A DNA stretch of 64,000 nucleotides from an uncultured Lachnospiraceae bacterium. Its GTDB lineage: Bacteria > Bacillota > Clostridia > Lachnospirales > Lachnospiraceae. A program made the position numbers and the translations under genes. The notes under the pieces were generated by a model, which was given only the letters and a program-made list of their open reading frames with translations, did no database searches and was not told where the DNA came from. The first letter of the stretch is position 1. Each line of letters begins with the position of its first letter. Of the stretch, positions 47,827-56,175 are shown one piece after another. The stretch is taken from positions 1-64,000 of the forward strand of contig CAJKGK010000019.1 of NCBI GenBank assembly GCA_905199445.1, written 5' to 3'.

Positions 47827-48570
47827 ATGATGCAGTTATACCCAACAATTCATATTAAAAACGGAAGATGTTTTAACCCTTCGGCGGCTCCGCTTAAACG
47901 ACAGAATATTTATACAAGCAATCCGGCTGTGCTGGCGCGTATTTATGAAGATGCCGGCGCCTCGTGGCTGCATATTGTCGATGTGGACGGTGCGTCTATG
48001 GGAATGCCTGTAAATAGCGAAATCGTGAAATCCATTACAGGCAGTGTTCACATCCCTGTACAGGTGGGTGGAGGCGTTCGGAGCGTGAAGGATATCGACT
48101 ACTATCTGAACATGGGAGTAACCAGAGTTGTGTGTAGTACAAGACCGGCCCAGAACCGAAATTTTAATACCGAGGTTATTTCTCTTTTCGGCAGTGAGCA
48201 TTATGTGGTGGGTATTGATGCAATTAACGGTATGGTGGCCATTGACGGGCGGGAGCGGTTCAGTAAGTTTAATGCTATTTCGCTCATTAATGTGCTCAGT
48301 GAGCTTGGTGTGGAAAATGTGGTATATACCGATGTGATCCGTTCATCTTTGCACAGCGGCCCCAGTATTGAAAACACCAGAGAATTGGTAATGAAAAGCA
48401 ATATGAATATTATTACTGCCGGTGGCATTTCATCGCTTTCTCATCTGGATCAGATTGAAAAGCTTGGTGTATCCGGTGCGATTATTGCCACAGCGCTATA
48501 TGACGGCAGCATAGATCTTAGAGAAGCGATTAACAGATTCGAGAAAGGACGGCGCAGGGATGATCAATAG
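47827..48570 (+). CDS. HisA-like TIM barrel with altered active site
   Basis: 247 residues. HisA isomerises ProFAR to PRFAR with two Asp residues on a TIM barrel. The frame is clearly HisA-like: GASWLHIVDVDGASMG, IPVQVGGGVRSVKDIDYYL, VVGIDAINGMVAIDG (second Asp kept), YTDV, ITAGGISSLSHL, IIATALYDGSIDLREAI. But the first catalytic position, IPAIDLKDG in HisA, reads YPTIHIKNG (His9, CAT codon). The conserved Trp of the GW(q/t)e motif is Arg (GRERF), and the R-D-G-T loop is RSSL. It may be an altered, weak or non-catalytic HisA, or have another ligand. Position between hisB and hisIE is that of hisA. Confidence 0.85.
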   Translation: MMQLYPTIHIKNGRCFNPSAAPLKRQNIYTSNPAVLARIYEDAGASWLHIVDVDGASMGMPVNSEIVKSITGSVHIPVQVGGGVRSVKDIDYYLNMGVTRVVCSTRPAQNRNFNTEVISLFGSEHYVVGIDAINGMVAIDGRERFSKFNAISLINVLSELGVENVVYTDVIRSSLHSGPSIENTRELVMKSNMNIITAGGISSLSHLDQIEKLGVSGAIIATALYDGSIDLREAINRFEKGRRRDDQ

Positions 48571-49774
48571 TTTAAAAGAGCCGGCAGTGATTTTACAGCC
48601 TTTTGAGGATTGTGTATTAAGCCCGGATACAGTGAATATGTATTTGGATTCCATATGTGTGATGGAAGCAGACGGTGCCGGGCGGATTTTGATTTGTGAT
48701 CAGAGAGATGAAAGTAAGGCGTCTATGGAACCGGTGAATACCCGGGAAGAAAGCCTGCTGGATCTGATCAAGCATGTACAGCCGGCCTGTGATGTACCTG
48801 TGGATGTATATCAGGTGTATCATCGGTTCGAAGATGTTAAAAAAGTTTTATATGCCGGTGCAGCGACGGCCCTGATCTGTCCTGACGAGGGCGGCGGTAT
48901 GGCGGTTTTAAGGGAAGGCCTTTTAAGGTTCGGTACCGAAAAGGTGGGAATCCTGATTAAAGATGGACAGCTTTGTGCTTCTGTACTTGACGGCCTCTAC
49001 CAGGAAGGATGCAGACGGTTTTACGTATCCCGGGATTTATCCCGAAAACTGGTATCAATCTGGGGGATTCCTGAGGATGTGCAGGTGACCATCTATGTTT
49101 TACCCTGCGAGACTTTGCCGGAGCTGATTCAAGGCCGGTCTGTTTTAAGCCCGGCCATGGACTTTTCCAGGTTTAAAACAAACAGTGAAGGTCTTGTGCC
49201 GGTGATTGTTCAGGATTATCAAACCAGTAAGGTTTTAATGCTGGCGTATATGAATGCACAGGCCTATCAGGAAACGCTGAGAAGCGGGCGAATGACCTAT
49301 TACAGCCGCAGCCGAAAGTGTCTGTGGAAAAAGGGAGAAACATCCGGCCACTACCAGTATGTGAAATCGCTGGATATTGACTGTGATTATGATACCATTT
49401 TAGCACGGGTGGCTCAGGTGGGGGCTGCCTGCCATACAGGCCATGAAAGCTGCTTTTTTACAGAACTGGCTAAAAAGGAATATAATGTATCAAATCCGTC
49501 AATTATACTGGAAGAGCTTATGGAAACCATCAGGGATCGAAAGGTTCATCCAAAGGAAGGCTCATATACCAATTATCTGTTTGATAAAGGCATTGACAAG
49601 ATCCTGAAAAAAGTAGGAGAGGAAGCCACGGAGATTGTGATTGCAGCCAAAAATCCGGATAAAGAGGAGCTGAAATACGAAATTTCGGATTTTCTTTATC
49701 ATGTGATGGTTTTAATGGTTCAAAAGGATCTGACATGGGATGAAGTGATGGCGGAGCTTCATCAAAGGCATTGA
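48560..49774 (+). CDS. hisI: HisIE bifunctional enzyme with an extra N-terminal HisA/HisF-like domain
   Basis: 404 residues, about twice a normal HisIE. Residues ~210-310 are phosphoribosyl-AMP cyclohydrolase (GLVPVIVQDYQTSKVLMLAY, SRSRKCLWKKGETSGH and the zinc Cys in DIDCDYD and ACHTGHESCFF). Residues ~318-404 are phosphoribosyl-ATP pyrophosphatase (LEELMETIRDRK, KKVGEEATEIVIAAK, EISDFLYHVMVLM). Residues 1-205 resemble a degenerate TIM barrel of the HisA/HisF kind (DVPVDVYQVYHRFEDVKKVL, YAGAATALICPDEGG) without recognisable catalytic Asp residues. It overlaps the HisA-like gene by 11 bp. Confidence 0.93.
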   Translation: MINSLKEPAVILQPFEDCVLSPDTVNMYLDSICVMEADGAGRILICDQRDESKASMEPVNTREESLLDLIKHVQPACDVPVDVYQVYHRFEDVKKVLYAGAATALICPDEGGGMAVLREGLLRFGTEKVGILIKDGQLCASVLDGLYQEGCRRFYVSRDLSRKLVSIWGIPEDVQVTIYVLPCETLPELIQGRSVLSPAMDFSRFKTNSEGLVPVIVQDYQTSKVLMLAYMNAQAYQETLRSGRMTYYSRSRKCLWKKGETSGHYQYVKSLDIDCDYDTILARVAQVGAACHTGHESCFFTELAKKEYNVSNPSIILEELMETIRDRKVHPKEGSYTNYLFDKGIDKILKKVGEEATEIVIAAKNPDKEELKYEISDFLYHVMVLMVQKDLTWDEVMAELHQRH

Positions 49775-49791
49775 AAAGGAGGCGTTAAGCG

Positions 49792-49908
49792 ATGACATTA
49801 CTTACGGCATTTTTGACTTATCTGGGAAAATATATTCTGCTGATTTGTGTGGCAGTGGCAGGATTTATTCTGGGTAAGAAATACAGAGACAAAAAAACAG
49901 CGAAATGA
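49792..49908 (+). CDS. 38-residue single-span membrane protein
   Basis: A small gene starting at ATG 49792 behind a near-perfect AAAGGAGGCG (49775-49784). The peptide has one hydrophobic span (about 5-27, including YLGKYILLICVAVAGFILG) and a basic tail KKYRDKKTAK, typical of a small inner-membrane protein with a cytoplasmic positive end. It follows hisIE by 17 bp and ends 4 bp before the alaS promoter. Function unknown. Confidence 0.7.
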   Translation: MTLLTAFLTYLGKYILLICVAVAGFILGKKYRDKKTAK

Positions 49909-49912
49909 GCAA

Positions 49913-49941
49913 TTGACAAAGCTTTCAATTGATTTTATAAT
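49913..49941 (+). promoter_or_regulatory. Perfect consensus promoter for alaS
   Basis: TTGACA (49913-49918), 17-bp spacer, TATAAT (49936-49941). Confidence 0.9.
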
Positions 49942-49946
49942 AGATT

Positions 49947-49975
49947 ACTGGCATACTGGCGTGTAGTGTGCCGGT
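49947..49975 (+). promoter_or_regulatory. 5'-end hairpin of the alaS transcript
   Basis: ACTGGCATACT (49947-49957) pairs fully with AGTGTGCCGGT (49965-49975), allowing two G-U pairs, beginning near the expected transcription start. A T-rich but broken tract (AATTTGTTTTT) follows, so it may attenuate or stabilise the mRNA. The leader (about 105 nt) has no T-box consensus. Confidence 0.5.
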
Positions 49976-50053
49976 AATTTGTTTTTATGGAAATATGTGG
50001 ATTGATCATAAAAAATTTTACCATAAAAACCTGAAAATACAGGAGGCAAAAAA

Positions 50054-52696
50054 GTGAACAAACCTTATGGATTAAATGAATTAAGAAGAATGTATCTTGA
50101 ATTTTTCCAGAGCAAAGGCCATCTGATTATGAAAAGCTTTTCTCTGATTCCTCATAATGATAACAGCCTGCTGCTGATTAATTCCGGTATGGCACCCCTT
50201 AAACCTTATTTTACAAAGCAGGAGATTCCGCCCTGCAATCGTGTGACCACTTGTCAGAAGTGCATTCGTACAGGCGACATTGAAAATATCGGAAAGACAG
50301 ACCGCCACGGTACATTTTTTGAAATGCTTGGAAACTTTTCTTTTGGAGATTATTTTAAACATGAAGCTATTGCATGGTCATGGGAATTTTTGACAAAGGT
50401 AATCGGGCTTGAGGCAGACCGTCTTTATCCGTCTGTCTATGTGGAGGACGATGAAGCATTTGAAATATGGAATAAAGAAATCGGTATTCCTGCTGACCGC
50501 ATTTTCCGGTTTGGCAAGGAAGATAATTTCTGGGAACACGGTGCCGGACCTTGCGGACCATGTTCTGAAATTTATTATGACCGTGGTGAAAAGTATGGCT
50601 GCGGCAAGCCGGGCTGTACGGTAGGCTGTGAATGTGACCGTTATATGGAAATCTGGAATAATGTGTTTACCCAGTTTGAGAATGACGGTCATGGCAACTA
50701 TGAACTGCTGGAAAGTAAAAATATTGATACCGGCATGGGTCTGGAACGTCTGGCCAGCATTGTTCAGGATGTGGATTCTATTTTTGATGTGGACACAATT
50801 AAAGCACTGAGAGAACAGGTATGTGAACTGGCCGGTGCTGTATACAAAGCAGATGCAAAGAAGGATGTTTCCATTCGTATTATTACAGATCATATCCGTT
50901 CTGTAACTTTTATGGTTTCAGACGGTATTATGCCTTCCAATGAAGGCCGGGGCTATGTTCTGCGCCGTCTGCTGCGCCGGGCTGCCCGCCATGGACGTCT
51001 TTTGGGGATTGGCGGAAAATTTCTTGCAGACCTTAGCAATACGGTAATTGAAACCTCCAGAGACGGTTATCCGGAACTGGAAGAAAAGAAAGCATTTATT
51101 TTCAAGGTAATTACCGAGGAAGAAGATAAATTTAATAAAACCATTGATCAGGGACTGAGTATTCTTAACGAGATGAAGGCCGGCGTTCTGGCTCAGGACA
51201 GCCGCGTGCTTTCCGGTGCAGATGCATTCAAACTTTATGATACTTATGGTTTCCCTCTGGATTTGACGGAGGAGATCCTGGAGGAAGACGGGATTACCAT
51301 TGATCAGGAAGGCTTTAAGGCCGCTATGGACGAACAGCGGGATAAGGCCAGAAAGGCCAGAAAAACAACAAACTATATGGGGGCCGATGTAACGGTTTAT
51401 CAGTCCATTGATCCTGCACTGACCAGTGAATTTGTGGGTTATGCGTACAGCGAATATGAATCCCCGGTAACTGTTCTTACAACGGAAGACGAGATTGTGG
51501 ATGCCCTGGTGGACGGCCAGAAGGGAACCATTTTTGTAGAAAAAACCCCATTTTATGCCACCAGCGGCGGTCAGGAAGCTGACCATGGTGTTATTACCTG
51601 CGGTGACAGTGTATTTGAGGTTAAGGATACAATCAAGCTTTTAGGCGGCAAGATCGGCCATGTCGGTGTTGTCACTAAGGGGATGTTTAAAACCAGCGAT
51701 ACGGTAAAATTAAAAATTGATACAAAGAAACGTCAGGATACGGCTAAGAATCACAGTGCCACGCATCTGCTTCAGAAGGCGCTTCAGATGGTTCTGGGCA
51801 ATCATGTTCAGCAGGCCGGTTCCAGTAATAATGAAGATCGCCTTCGCTTTGACTTTACTCATTTTTCATCATTGACATCGGATGAACTTGCCAGAGTGGA
51901 AAGTATTGTCAATGATGAAATCGACGCTAATCTGGCAGTACTTACAAAGGTTATGGATATCGAGGAAGCCAAAAAGACCGGTGCTATGGCTTTGTTTGGT
52001 GAAAAATATGACCAGAATGTCCGCGTTGTCAGCATGGGGGATTTTTCACGAGAGCTTTGCGGCGGTACTCATGTATCCAATACAGGAGTTATCCGGGCAT
52101 TTAAAATTATTTCCGAGACTGGTGTCGCTGCCGGTGTGCGCCGAATTGAGGCATTGACCGGAGACGGTGTATTTAAATATTATGAAAATCTTGAACAGGA
52201 ATTAAAAAATGCGGCACATGCGGCTAAGGCCGAACCCTCAGCGCTTGTCAAACGTATTGAATCCCTGCTGGATGAGATCAAAACGCTGACAGTGGAAAAC
52301 GAAAAGCTGAAAAATAAAATGGCCAAAGAAGCATTAGGTGATGTGATGAATCAGATTCAGACGGTAAAAGGAATTTCCTTGCTGGCGGTCAAAGTGGATG
52401 ATGTGGATATGCCGGGGCTGATGAATCTGGGCGATCAGCTAAAGACAAAGCTGGGCGAGGGGGTTATTGTCCTTGCATCGGCTAAAGACGGAAAAGTCAG
52501 CCTTTTAGCCATGGCTACAAAAGGCGCTATGAATCAGGGTGCGCACGCAGGCAATTTGATTAAAGGCATTGCCGGCCTTGTAGGCGGCGGCGGTGGCGGA
52601 CGCCCTAACATGGCTCAGGCGGGCGGAAAAAATCCGGCCGGCATTGATCGGGCTTTAGAGGCTGCTGTGCAGGTACTTGACGGACAGCTGGGCTGA
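50054..52696 (+). CDS. alaS: Alanyl-tRNA synthetase
   Basis: 880 residues from GTG 50054 (AGGAGG upstream). Class II core at about 1-260 (NELRRMYLEFFQSKGHLIMKS, RTGDIENIGKTDRHGTFFEM), tRNA-recognition region, editing domain with HSATHLL and the CGGTH zinc/editing motif (ELCGGTHVSNTG, about residue 668), and C-terminal C-Ala domain ending in a GGGGG stretch. Also carries the Cys-rich insertion near 178-196 (YGCGKPGCTVGCECD). Confidence 0.98.
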   Translation: MNKPYGLNELRRMYLEFFQSKGHLIMKSFSLIPHNDNSLLLINSGMAPLKPYFTKQEIPPCNRVTTCQKCIRTGDIENIGKTDRHGTFFEMLGNFSFGDYFKHEAIAWSWEFLTKVIGLEADRLYPSVYVEDDEAFEIWNKEIGIPADRIFRFGKEDNFWEHGAGPCGPCSEIYYDRGEKYGCGKPGCTVGCECDRYMEIWNNVFTQFENDGHGNYELLESKNIDTGMGLERLASIVQDVDSIFDVDTIKALREQVCELAGAVYKADAKKDVSIRIITDHIRSVTFMVSDGIMPSNEGRGYVLRRLLRRAARHGRLLGIGGKFLADLSNTVIETSRDGYPELEEKKAFIFKVITEEEDKFNKTIDQGLSILNEMKAGVLAQDSRVLSGADAFKLYDTYGFPLDLTEEILEEDGITIDQEGFKAAMDEQRDKARKARKTTNYMGADVTVYQSIDPALTSEFVGYAYSEYESPVTVLTTEDEIVDALVDGQKGTIFVEKTPFYATSGGQEADHGVITCGDSVFEVKDTIKLLGGKIGHVGVVTKGMFKTSDTVKLKIDTKKRQDTAKNHSATHLLQKALQMVLGNHVQQAGSSNNEDRLRFDFTHFSSLTSDELARVESIVNDEIDANLAVLTKVMDIEEAKKTGAMALFGEKYDQNVRVVSMGDFSRELCGGTHVSNTGVIRAFKIISETGVAAGVRRIEALTGDGVFKYYENLEQELKNAAHAAKAEPSALVKRIESLLDEIKTLTVENEKLKNKMAKEALGDVMNQIQTVKGISLLAVKVDDVDMPGLMNLGDQLKTKLGEGVIVLASAKDGKVSLLAMATKGAMNQGAHAGNLIKGIAGLVGGGGGGRPNMAQAGGKNPAGIDRALEAAVQVLDGQLG

Positions 52697-52713
52697 TGCA
52701 GAAGGAGACGCCC

Positions 52714-54072
52714 ATGAAAGAAATCAAAAAATTAGCGATCGTTCTCGGCTGTGCGGTATTTTTTATCGTCTTTTACATTCTGTGCGCTAACAGCGCACGG
52801 TCTGCAAAGGACTATTACGCACAGTATAACGGGGATTCCGATATAAAGACAAAACCCTATACTTCGGTGGAGGATGCAGTGCGAAAATATGCTGCAGCCA
52901 ACATTGAAAAGGAAATTACGATTACCGGTGTGGGCGACATCATGTTTTATGATTATCAGATGGACCGGGCTTATGACAGTACAAAGGGGACTTTTGATTT
53001 TTCACCCAGCTTTACGGCGATCGCGCCTTATCTGGCTCAGTCGGACTATGTGTTGGGCAATCTGGAAGGCACGGCTGCAGGAAAAGATAAAGGGACCTCC
53101 AGCAACAGCTACGGTTACTGGGCGGATGTAAACCAGATGAATTTCAATATTCCGGAACAGGCGCTGGCAGATCTTAAAACTGCGGGGCTGGATATGGTGA
53201 CAACCGCCAATAATCATTTGCTGGACAGCGGCAGCGAAGGGGTGAGTGCAACGATTGACCATATCGCTGAGGCCGGATTGGATCAGACAGGATCGTTTAA
53301 AAACAAAACGGATCAGAAATATACCATTAAGAATATTAACGGTGTAAATGTAGGAATCATTGCCTACACTGGATTTTTGAACGAATCCCCCCAGGAGGCG
53401 GACCAGTATGATGTAAACAGTCTGGATGGTCAGGCTGATTTGGATAATTACAATGAGTCCAAAGTAACACTGCTGTGCAGCCAGATTCAGGAAATGCGCT
53501 CAAAGGGGGCAGATGTTGTTGTTGTGAATCTTCATTTCGGCACAAAATATGCCTCTGAACCTGGAGAGAACCAAAAAGCACTGGCTAAAAAGCTTGTGGA
53601 ATCCGGAGCTGATATTATTTTTGGAAGTTATCCTCATGTTGTACAGCCGATGGAGGTTATAGAGACAGTCATGGCCGATGGCACCGCGCATACGGGGGTT
53701 GTATTTTATTCTCTGGGTAACTTTATTTCTTCAATGCAGTATCAGTCAGATAACGGCTATCCCAGAGATTTGGGTATTATTGCCAGTGTAACGCTTAAGG
53801 TGACCAGCCGGGGGACACAGCTTGAATATGCACAGATTATTCCTACTTTTGTAGATTGGACAGATCAGGATATTGCCGTGCTTCCGCTGTGTGAGGCCCA
53901 TGACCAGCCGGAAGCCTTCAAGGATCGGCTGGAATACTATGATATTGAACGTATCAATGCCGGATATGGGGATACGGGCGTCATTCAAACCGTGATCGGT
54001 AATTCGGGACTCAATTATACATATTCTGACTATAAATATAAAATTATGTTGGAAAAACAGTTGACGAATTAA
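52714..54072 (+). CDS. CapA family protein (PGA capsule-type metallophosphatase)
   Basis: 452 residues from ATG 52714 (AGAAGGAGA upstream). N-terminal anchor at about 6-25, so extracytoplasmic. The CapA core: ITGVGDIMFYDYQMD, YVLGNLEGTAAG, MVTTANNHLLDSGSEG (N-N-H), VVVNLHFGTKYASEPGENQK and IIFGSYPHVVQPMEVI (metal-binding His). CapA takes part in poly-gamma-glutamate capsule synthesis in bacilli, but many clostridial members occur alone, as here without capB or capC. Role in this organism is uncertain. Confidence 0.92.
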   Translation: MKEIKKLAIVLGCAVFFIVFYILCANSARSAKDYYAQYNGDSDIKTKPYTSVEDAVRKYAAANIEKEITITGVGDIMFYDYQMDRAYDSTKGTFDFSPSFTAIAPYLAQSDYVLGNLEGTAAGKDKGTSSNSYGYWADVNQMNFNIPEQALADLKTAGLDMVTTANNHLLDSGSEGVSATIDHIAEAGLDQTGSFKNKTDQKYTIKNINGVNVGIIAYTGFLNESPQEADQYDVNSLDGQADLDNYNESKVTLLCSQIQEMRSKGADVVVVNLHFGTKYASEPGENQKALAKKLVESGADIIFGSYPHVVQPMEVIETVMADGTAHTGVVFYSLGNFISSMQYQSDNGYPRDLGIIASVTLKVTSRGTQLEYAQIIPTFVDWTDQDIAVLPLCEAHDQPEAFKDRLEYYDIERINAGYGDTGVIQTVIGNSGLNYTYSDYKYKIMLEKQLTN

Positions 54073-54088
54073 AAAAATATGCTATAAT
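54061..54088 (+). promoter_or_regulatory. Promoter for rpsU
   Basis: TTGACG (54061-54066), 16-bp spacer, TATAAT (54083-54088). The -35 lies in the last codons of capA. Confidence 0.75.
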
Positions 54089-54164
54089 GCATATAGTGCT
54101 ATGAAATATATACCCACAGTTGTATAAGCACAATACGCAACTGGAGGGAGGTAAGGTGTGAGCT

Positions 54165-54341
54165 ATGTCAAACGTTATCGTTAAAGAAAACGAAACTCTG
54201 GACAGTGCTTTACGCAGATTCAAAAGAAACTGTGCAAAAGCTGGTATCCAGCAGGAAATTCGTAAGAGAGAACATTACGAAAAACCAAGCGTTCGCCGCA
54301 AGAAAAAGTCCGAAGCTGCGAGAAAGCGCAAGTTTAAATAA
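54165..54341 (+). CDS. rpsU: 30S ribosomal protein S21
   Basis: 58 residues from ATG 54165, with AAGGTG 6 bp upstream. Typical S21: SNVIVKENETLDSALRRFKR, AGIQQEIRKREHYEKPSVRR and a Lys/Arg-rich tail ending RKRKFK. It is needed for translation initiation. Own promoter and terminator. The position ahead of yqfC-yqfD-phoH is a standard Firmicute order; yqeY, often found in between, is absent. Confidence 0.98.
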   Translation: MSNVIVKENETLDSALRRFKRNCAKAGIQQEIRKREHYEKPSVRRKKKSEAARKRKFK

Positions 54342-54356
54342 TGAAATTTATTTTCC

Positions 54357-54389
54357 AAAAAGCTATAACCTTGTGTTATAGCTTTTTTT
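54357..54389 (+). terminator. Intrinsic terminator after rpsU
   Basis: AAAAGCTATAAC and GTTATAGCTTTT form a perfect stem with a 6-nt loop, followed by a run of T. Confidence 0.92.
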
Positions 54390-54432
54390 GCGTGCATATA
54401 CTGTAAAAAGTCCGGCAAAGGAAGGGTCCGCC

Positions 54433-54795
54433 GTGAAAAGGAAGTCAAAGCATAAAGCGATTGTGGGGCAGGTAGAGAAATCCTGTTTTCGTAAAAAAAA
54501 GGCCCCGGATGATGAATCTATTAAAGCGATATTGAAAAAGCCTATGGATTATATGAATATTGCTGCAAAACCGCTTCCCCTGATCCGTTTGTCCGGAAAC
54601 GGAAGTATTTATATTGAGCAGTATAAAAATATTATGGAATACACGCCGGAACGGGTAAAAATACAGCTGGAACAGCTGCAGCTTCAGATTGAGGGACGAA
54701 AACTGGCCATTATGTATTTTTCCAAGGAGGATATAAAAATCTGCGGTGTGATTTTGCAGATGACATTTTCGGGCAATTTACAGACGGGGGTTTAG
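54433..54795 (+). CDS. yqfC: Sporulation protein YqfC (YabP/YqfC family)
   Basis: 120 residues from GTG 54433 (GGAAGGGT upstream); the longer frame starts inside the rpsU terminator. YqfC is a mother-cell sporulation protein. The beta-strand pattern LIRLSGNGSIYIEQYKNIMEY, KIQLEQLQLQIEGRKLAI and the C-terminal ICGVILQMTF match the YabP/YqfC family. It lies directly before yqfD. CATATACT at 54395-54402 resembles a sigma-E -10, but a well-spaced -35 is not clear. Confidence 0.88.
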   Translation: MKRKSKHKAIVGQVEKSCFRKKKAPDDESIKAILKKPMDYMNIAAKPLPLIRLSGNGSIYIEQYKNIMEYTPERVKIQLEQLQLQIEGRKLAIMYFSKEDIKICGVILQMTFSGNLQTGV

Positions 54796-54799
54796 ACTT

Positions 54800-56095
54800 A
54801 TGGGAAGAATTGCAGGTTGGATTAAAGGAAGCGTCACCTGCGGTATCAAAGGTGAAGACAGCCATCGGTTTATGAATTTGTGCCGCAACAGAGGAATTTA
54901 TTTGAGAAATGTTTACGTCTCCGGAGAAGCGGGAAGTGAAGGCAAGACCGAAAAGTCCCCTTCTTTGAATGGACAGCCAGAGCCGGAAATGACAGTTTTT
55001 GATATAAGTCTTAATGATTTTTGGAAATTAAGGCCTGTTGTAAAAAAAAGTCACTGTGTCCCCAGGGTGCTCAGACGCAAAGGGCTGCCTTTTGTTCTTC
55101 AGAGGAGTAAAAGACATCCTTTTTTTTATTCTGGCATACTTCTTCTGCTGGTTTTGTTGTATATACTTTCAAGTCGTATATGGGATATTGAGATTCAGGG
55201 AAATTTAAAATATTCAGATCAGCGGCTTGTTGAATTTATGTCTGAAGTGGGCATTCATACAGGAATGGCTAAATCCATGGTGGATTCAAAATGGCTGGAG
55301 GATGAGCTGAGATTGAAATATAATGATATTTCATGGGTCTCTGCAAAAATTACAGGTACAAAGCTGGTTGTACAGATTAAGGAGGCCGATTTAAAGGCTG
55401 ATGAAGAAAAATCCGCCGCACCAGGAGATATTGTGGCCGATAGCGATGGGATGATTGAATCCATTGTTGTGCGCAGGGGAACGGCTGCTGTGGCACCAGG
55501 AGACTGGGTTCGTGCAGGCGATGTATTAATTTATGGGAAAGTGGATATTTTTAATGATGACGGGAGTGTGGGTGCCACCCATCCGGTGCGGGCTGACGGA
55601 GATGTGACCGCCAGAATAAAGGTCTTTTGCCAGGATTACTATCCGGCCTATACCATCCATAAGAATTATACAGGAAATAAACGGTCCCGGTGGGAGTGGA
55701 CACTGTTTGGAAAAACAGTATCTTTGGGAACACTGGATTTTAGGGAAAAGCAAAATGGATTTTTGGAACATGGGGAGGATACAGATCAGGGATATGAGAT
55801 GGTGTCTGAAATGGTTAAATACCGGCTGACCCCCAATTTTTACCTGCCGTTGACACTGAACCACACGGTTGTCCGGGCCTATGAGCCACAAAAGGTCTGG
55901 TATTCCAGACAGGAACAGGAACGACTGGCCAGGCAGGTTTTGGAAGATAAACTGACGGCTTTTAAGAAAGAAGGAGCGCAGATTATTGAAAATCAGATTC
56001 AGTGTGTTTTTACGGAAAAAAATTACGGAATATATGGCAGCGTGGAAATGATCGGGCCTATGGGTACCTTCAGAGAAAATTCCCAGCTTTACTAA
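54800..56095 (+). CDS. yqfD: Sporulation protein YqfD
   Basis: 431 residues. One membrane segment at about 111-128 (PFFYSGILLLLVLLYILSSR) separates an N-terminal cytosolic part from a large domain with the POTRA-like start IWDIEIQGNLKYSDQRLVEF and the DISWVSAKITGTKLVVQIKE block, a family hallmark. YqfD is a sporulation membrane protein expressed in the mother cell. It starts 4 bp after yqfC. Confidence 0.93.
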   Translation: MGRIAGWIKGSVTCGIKGEDSHRFMNLCRNRGIYLRNVYVSGEAGSEGKTEKSPSLNGQPEPEMTVFDISLNDFWKLRPVVKKSHCVPRVLRRKGLPFVLQRSKRHPFFYSGILLLLVLLYILSSRIWDIEIQGNLKYSDQRLVEFMSEVGIHTGMAKSMVDSKWLEDELRLKYNDISWVSAKITGTKLVVQIKEADLKADEEKSAAPGDIVADSDGMIESIVVRRGTAAVAPGDWVRAGDVLIYGKVDIFNDDGSVGATHPVRADGDVTARIKVFCQDYYPAYTIHKNYTGNKRSRWEWTLFGKTVSLGTLDFREKQNGFLEHGEDTDQGYEMVSEMVKYRLTPNFYLPLTLNHTVVRAYEPQKVWYSRQEQERLARQVLEDKLTAFKKEGAQIIENQIQCVFTEKNYGIYGSVEMIGPMGTFRENSQLY

Positions 56096-56116
56096 TCCTG
56101 GATTATCTGCTATAAT
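56088..56116 (+). promoter_or_regulatory. Promoter for phoH-ybeY
   Basis: TTTACT (56088-56093), 17-bp spacer, TATAAT (56111-56116). It overlaps the yqfD stop and would let phoH and ybeY be expressed in growing cells. Confidence 0.6.
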
Positions 56117-56175
56117 AATTCATTATTTAAACTTAAATTAATTTGAATTAATTTTAACCAGAATTTAAGGAGCGA

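Noticed and set aside
49942..50053. T-box riboswitch before alaS
   Set aside because: The leader is only about 105 nt and has no specifier stem or conserved T-box sequence; only a simple 5' hairpin is present.
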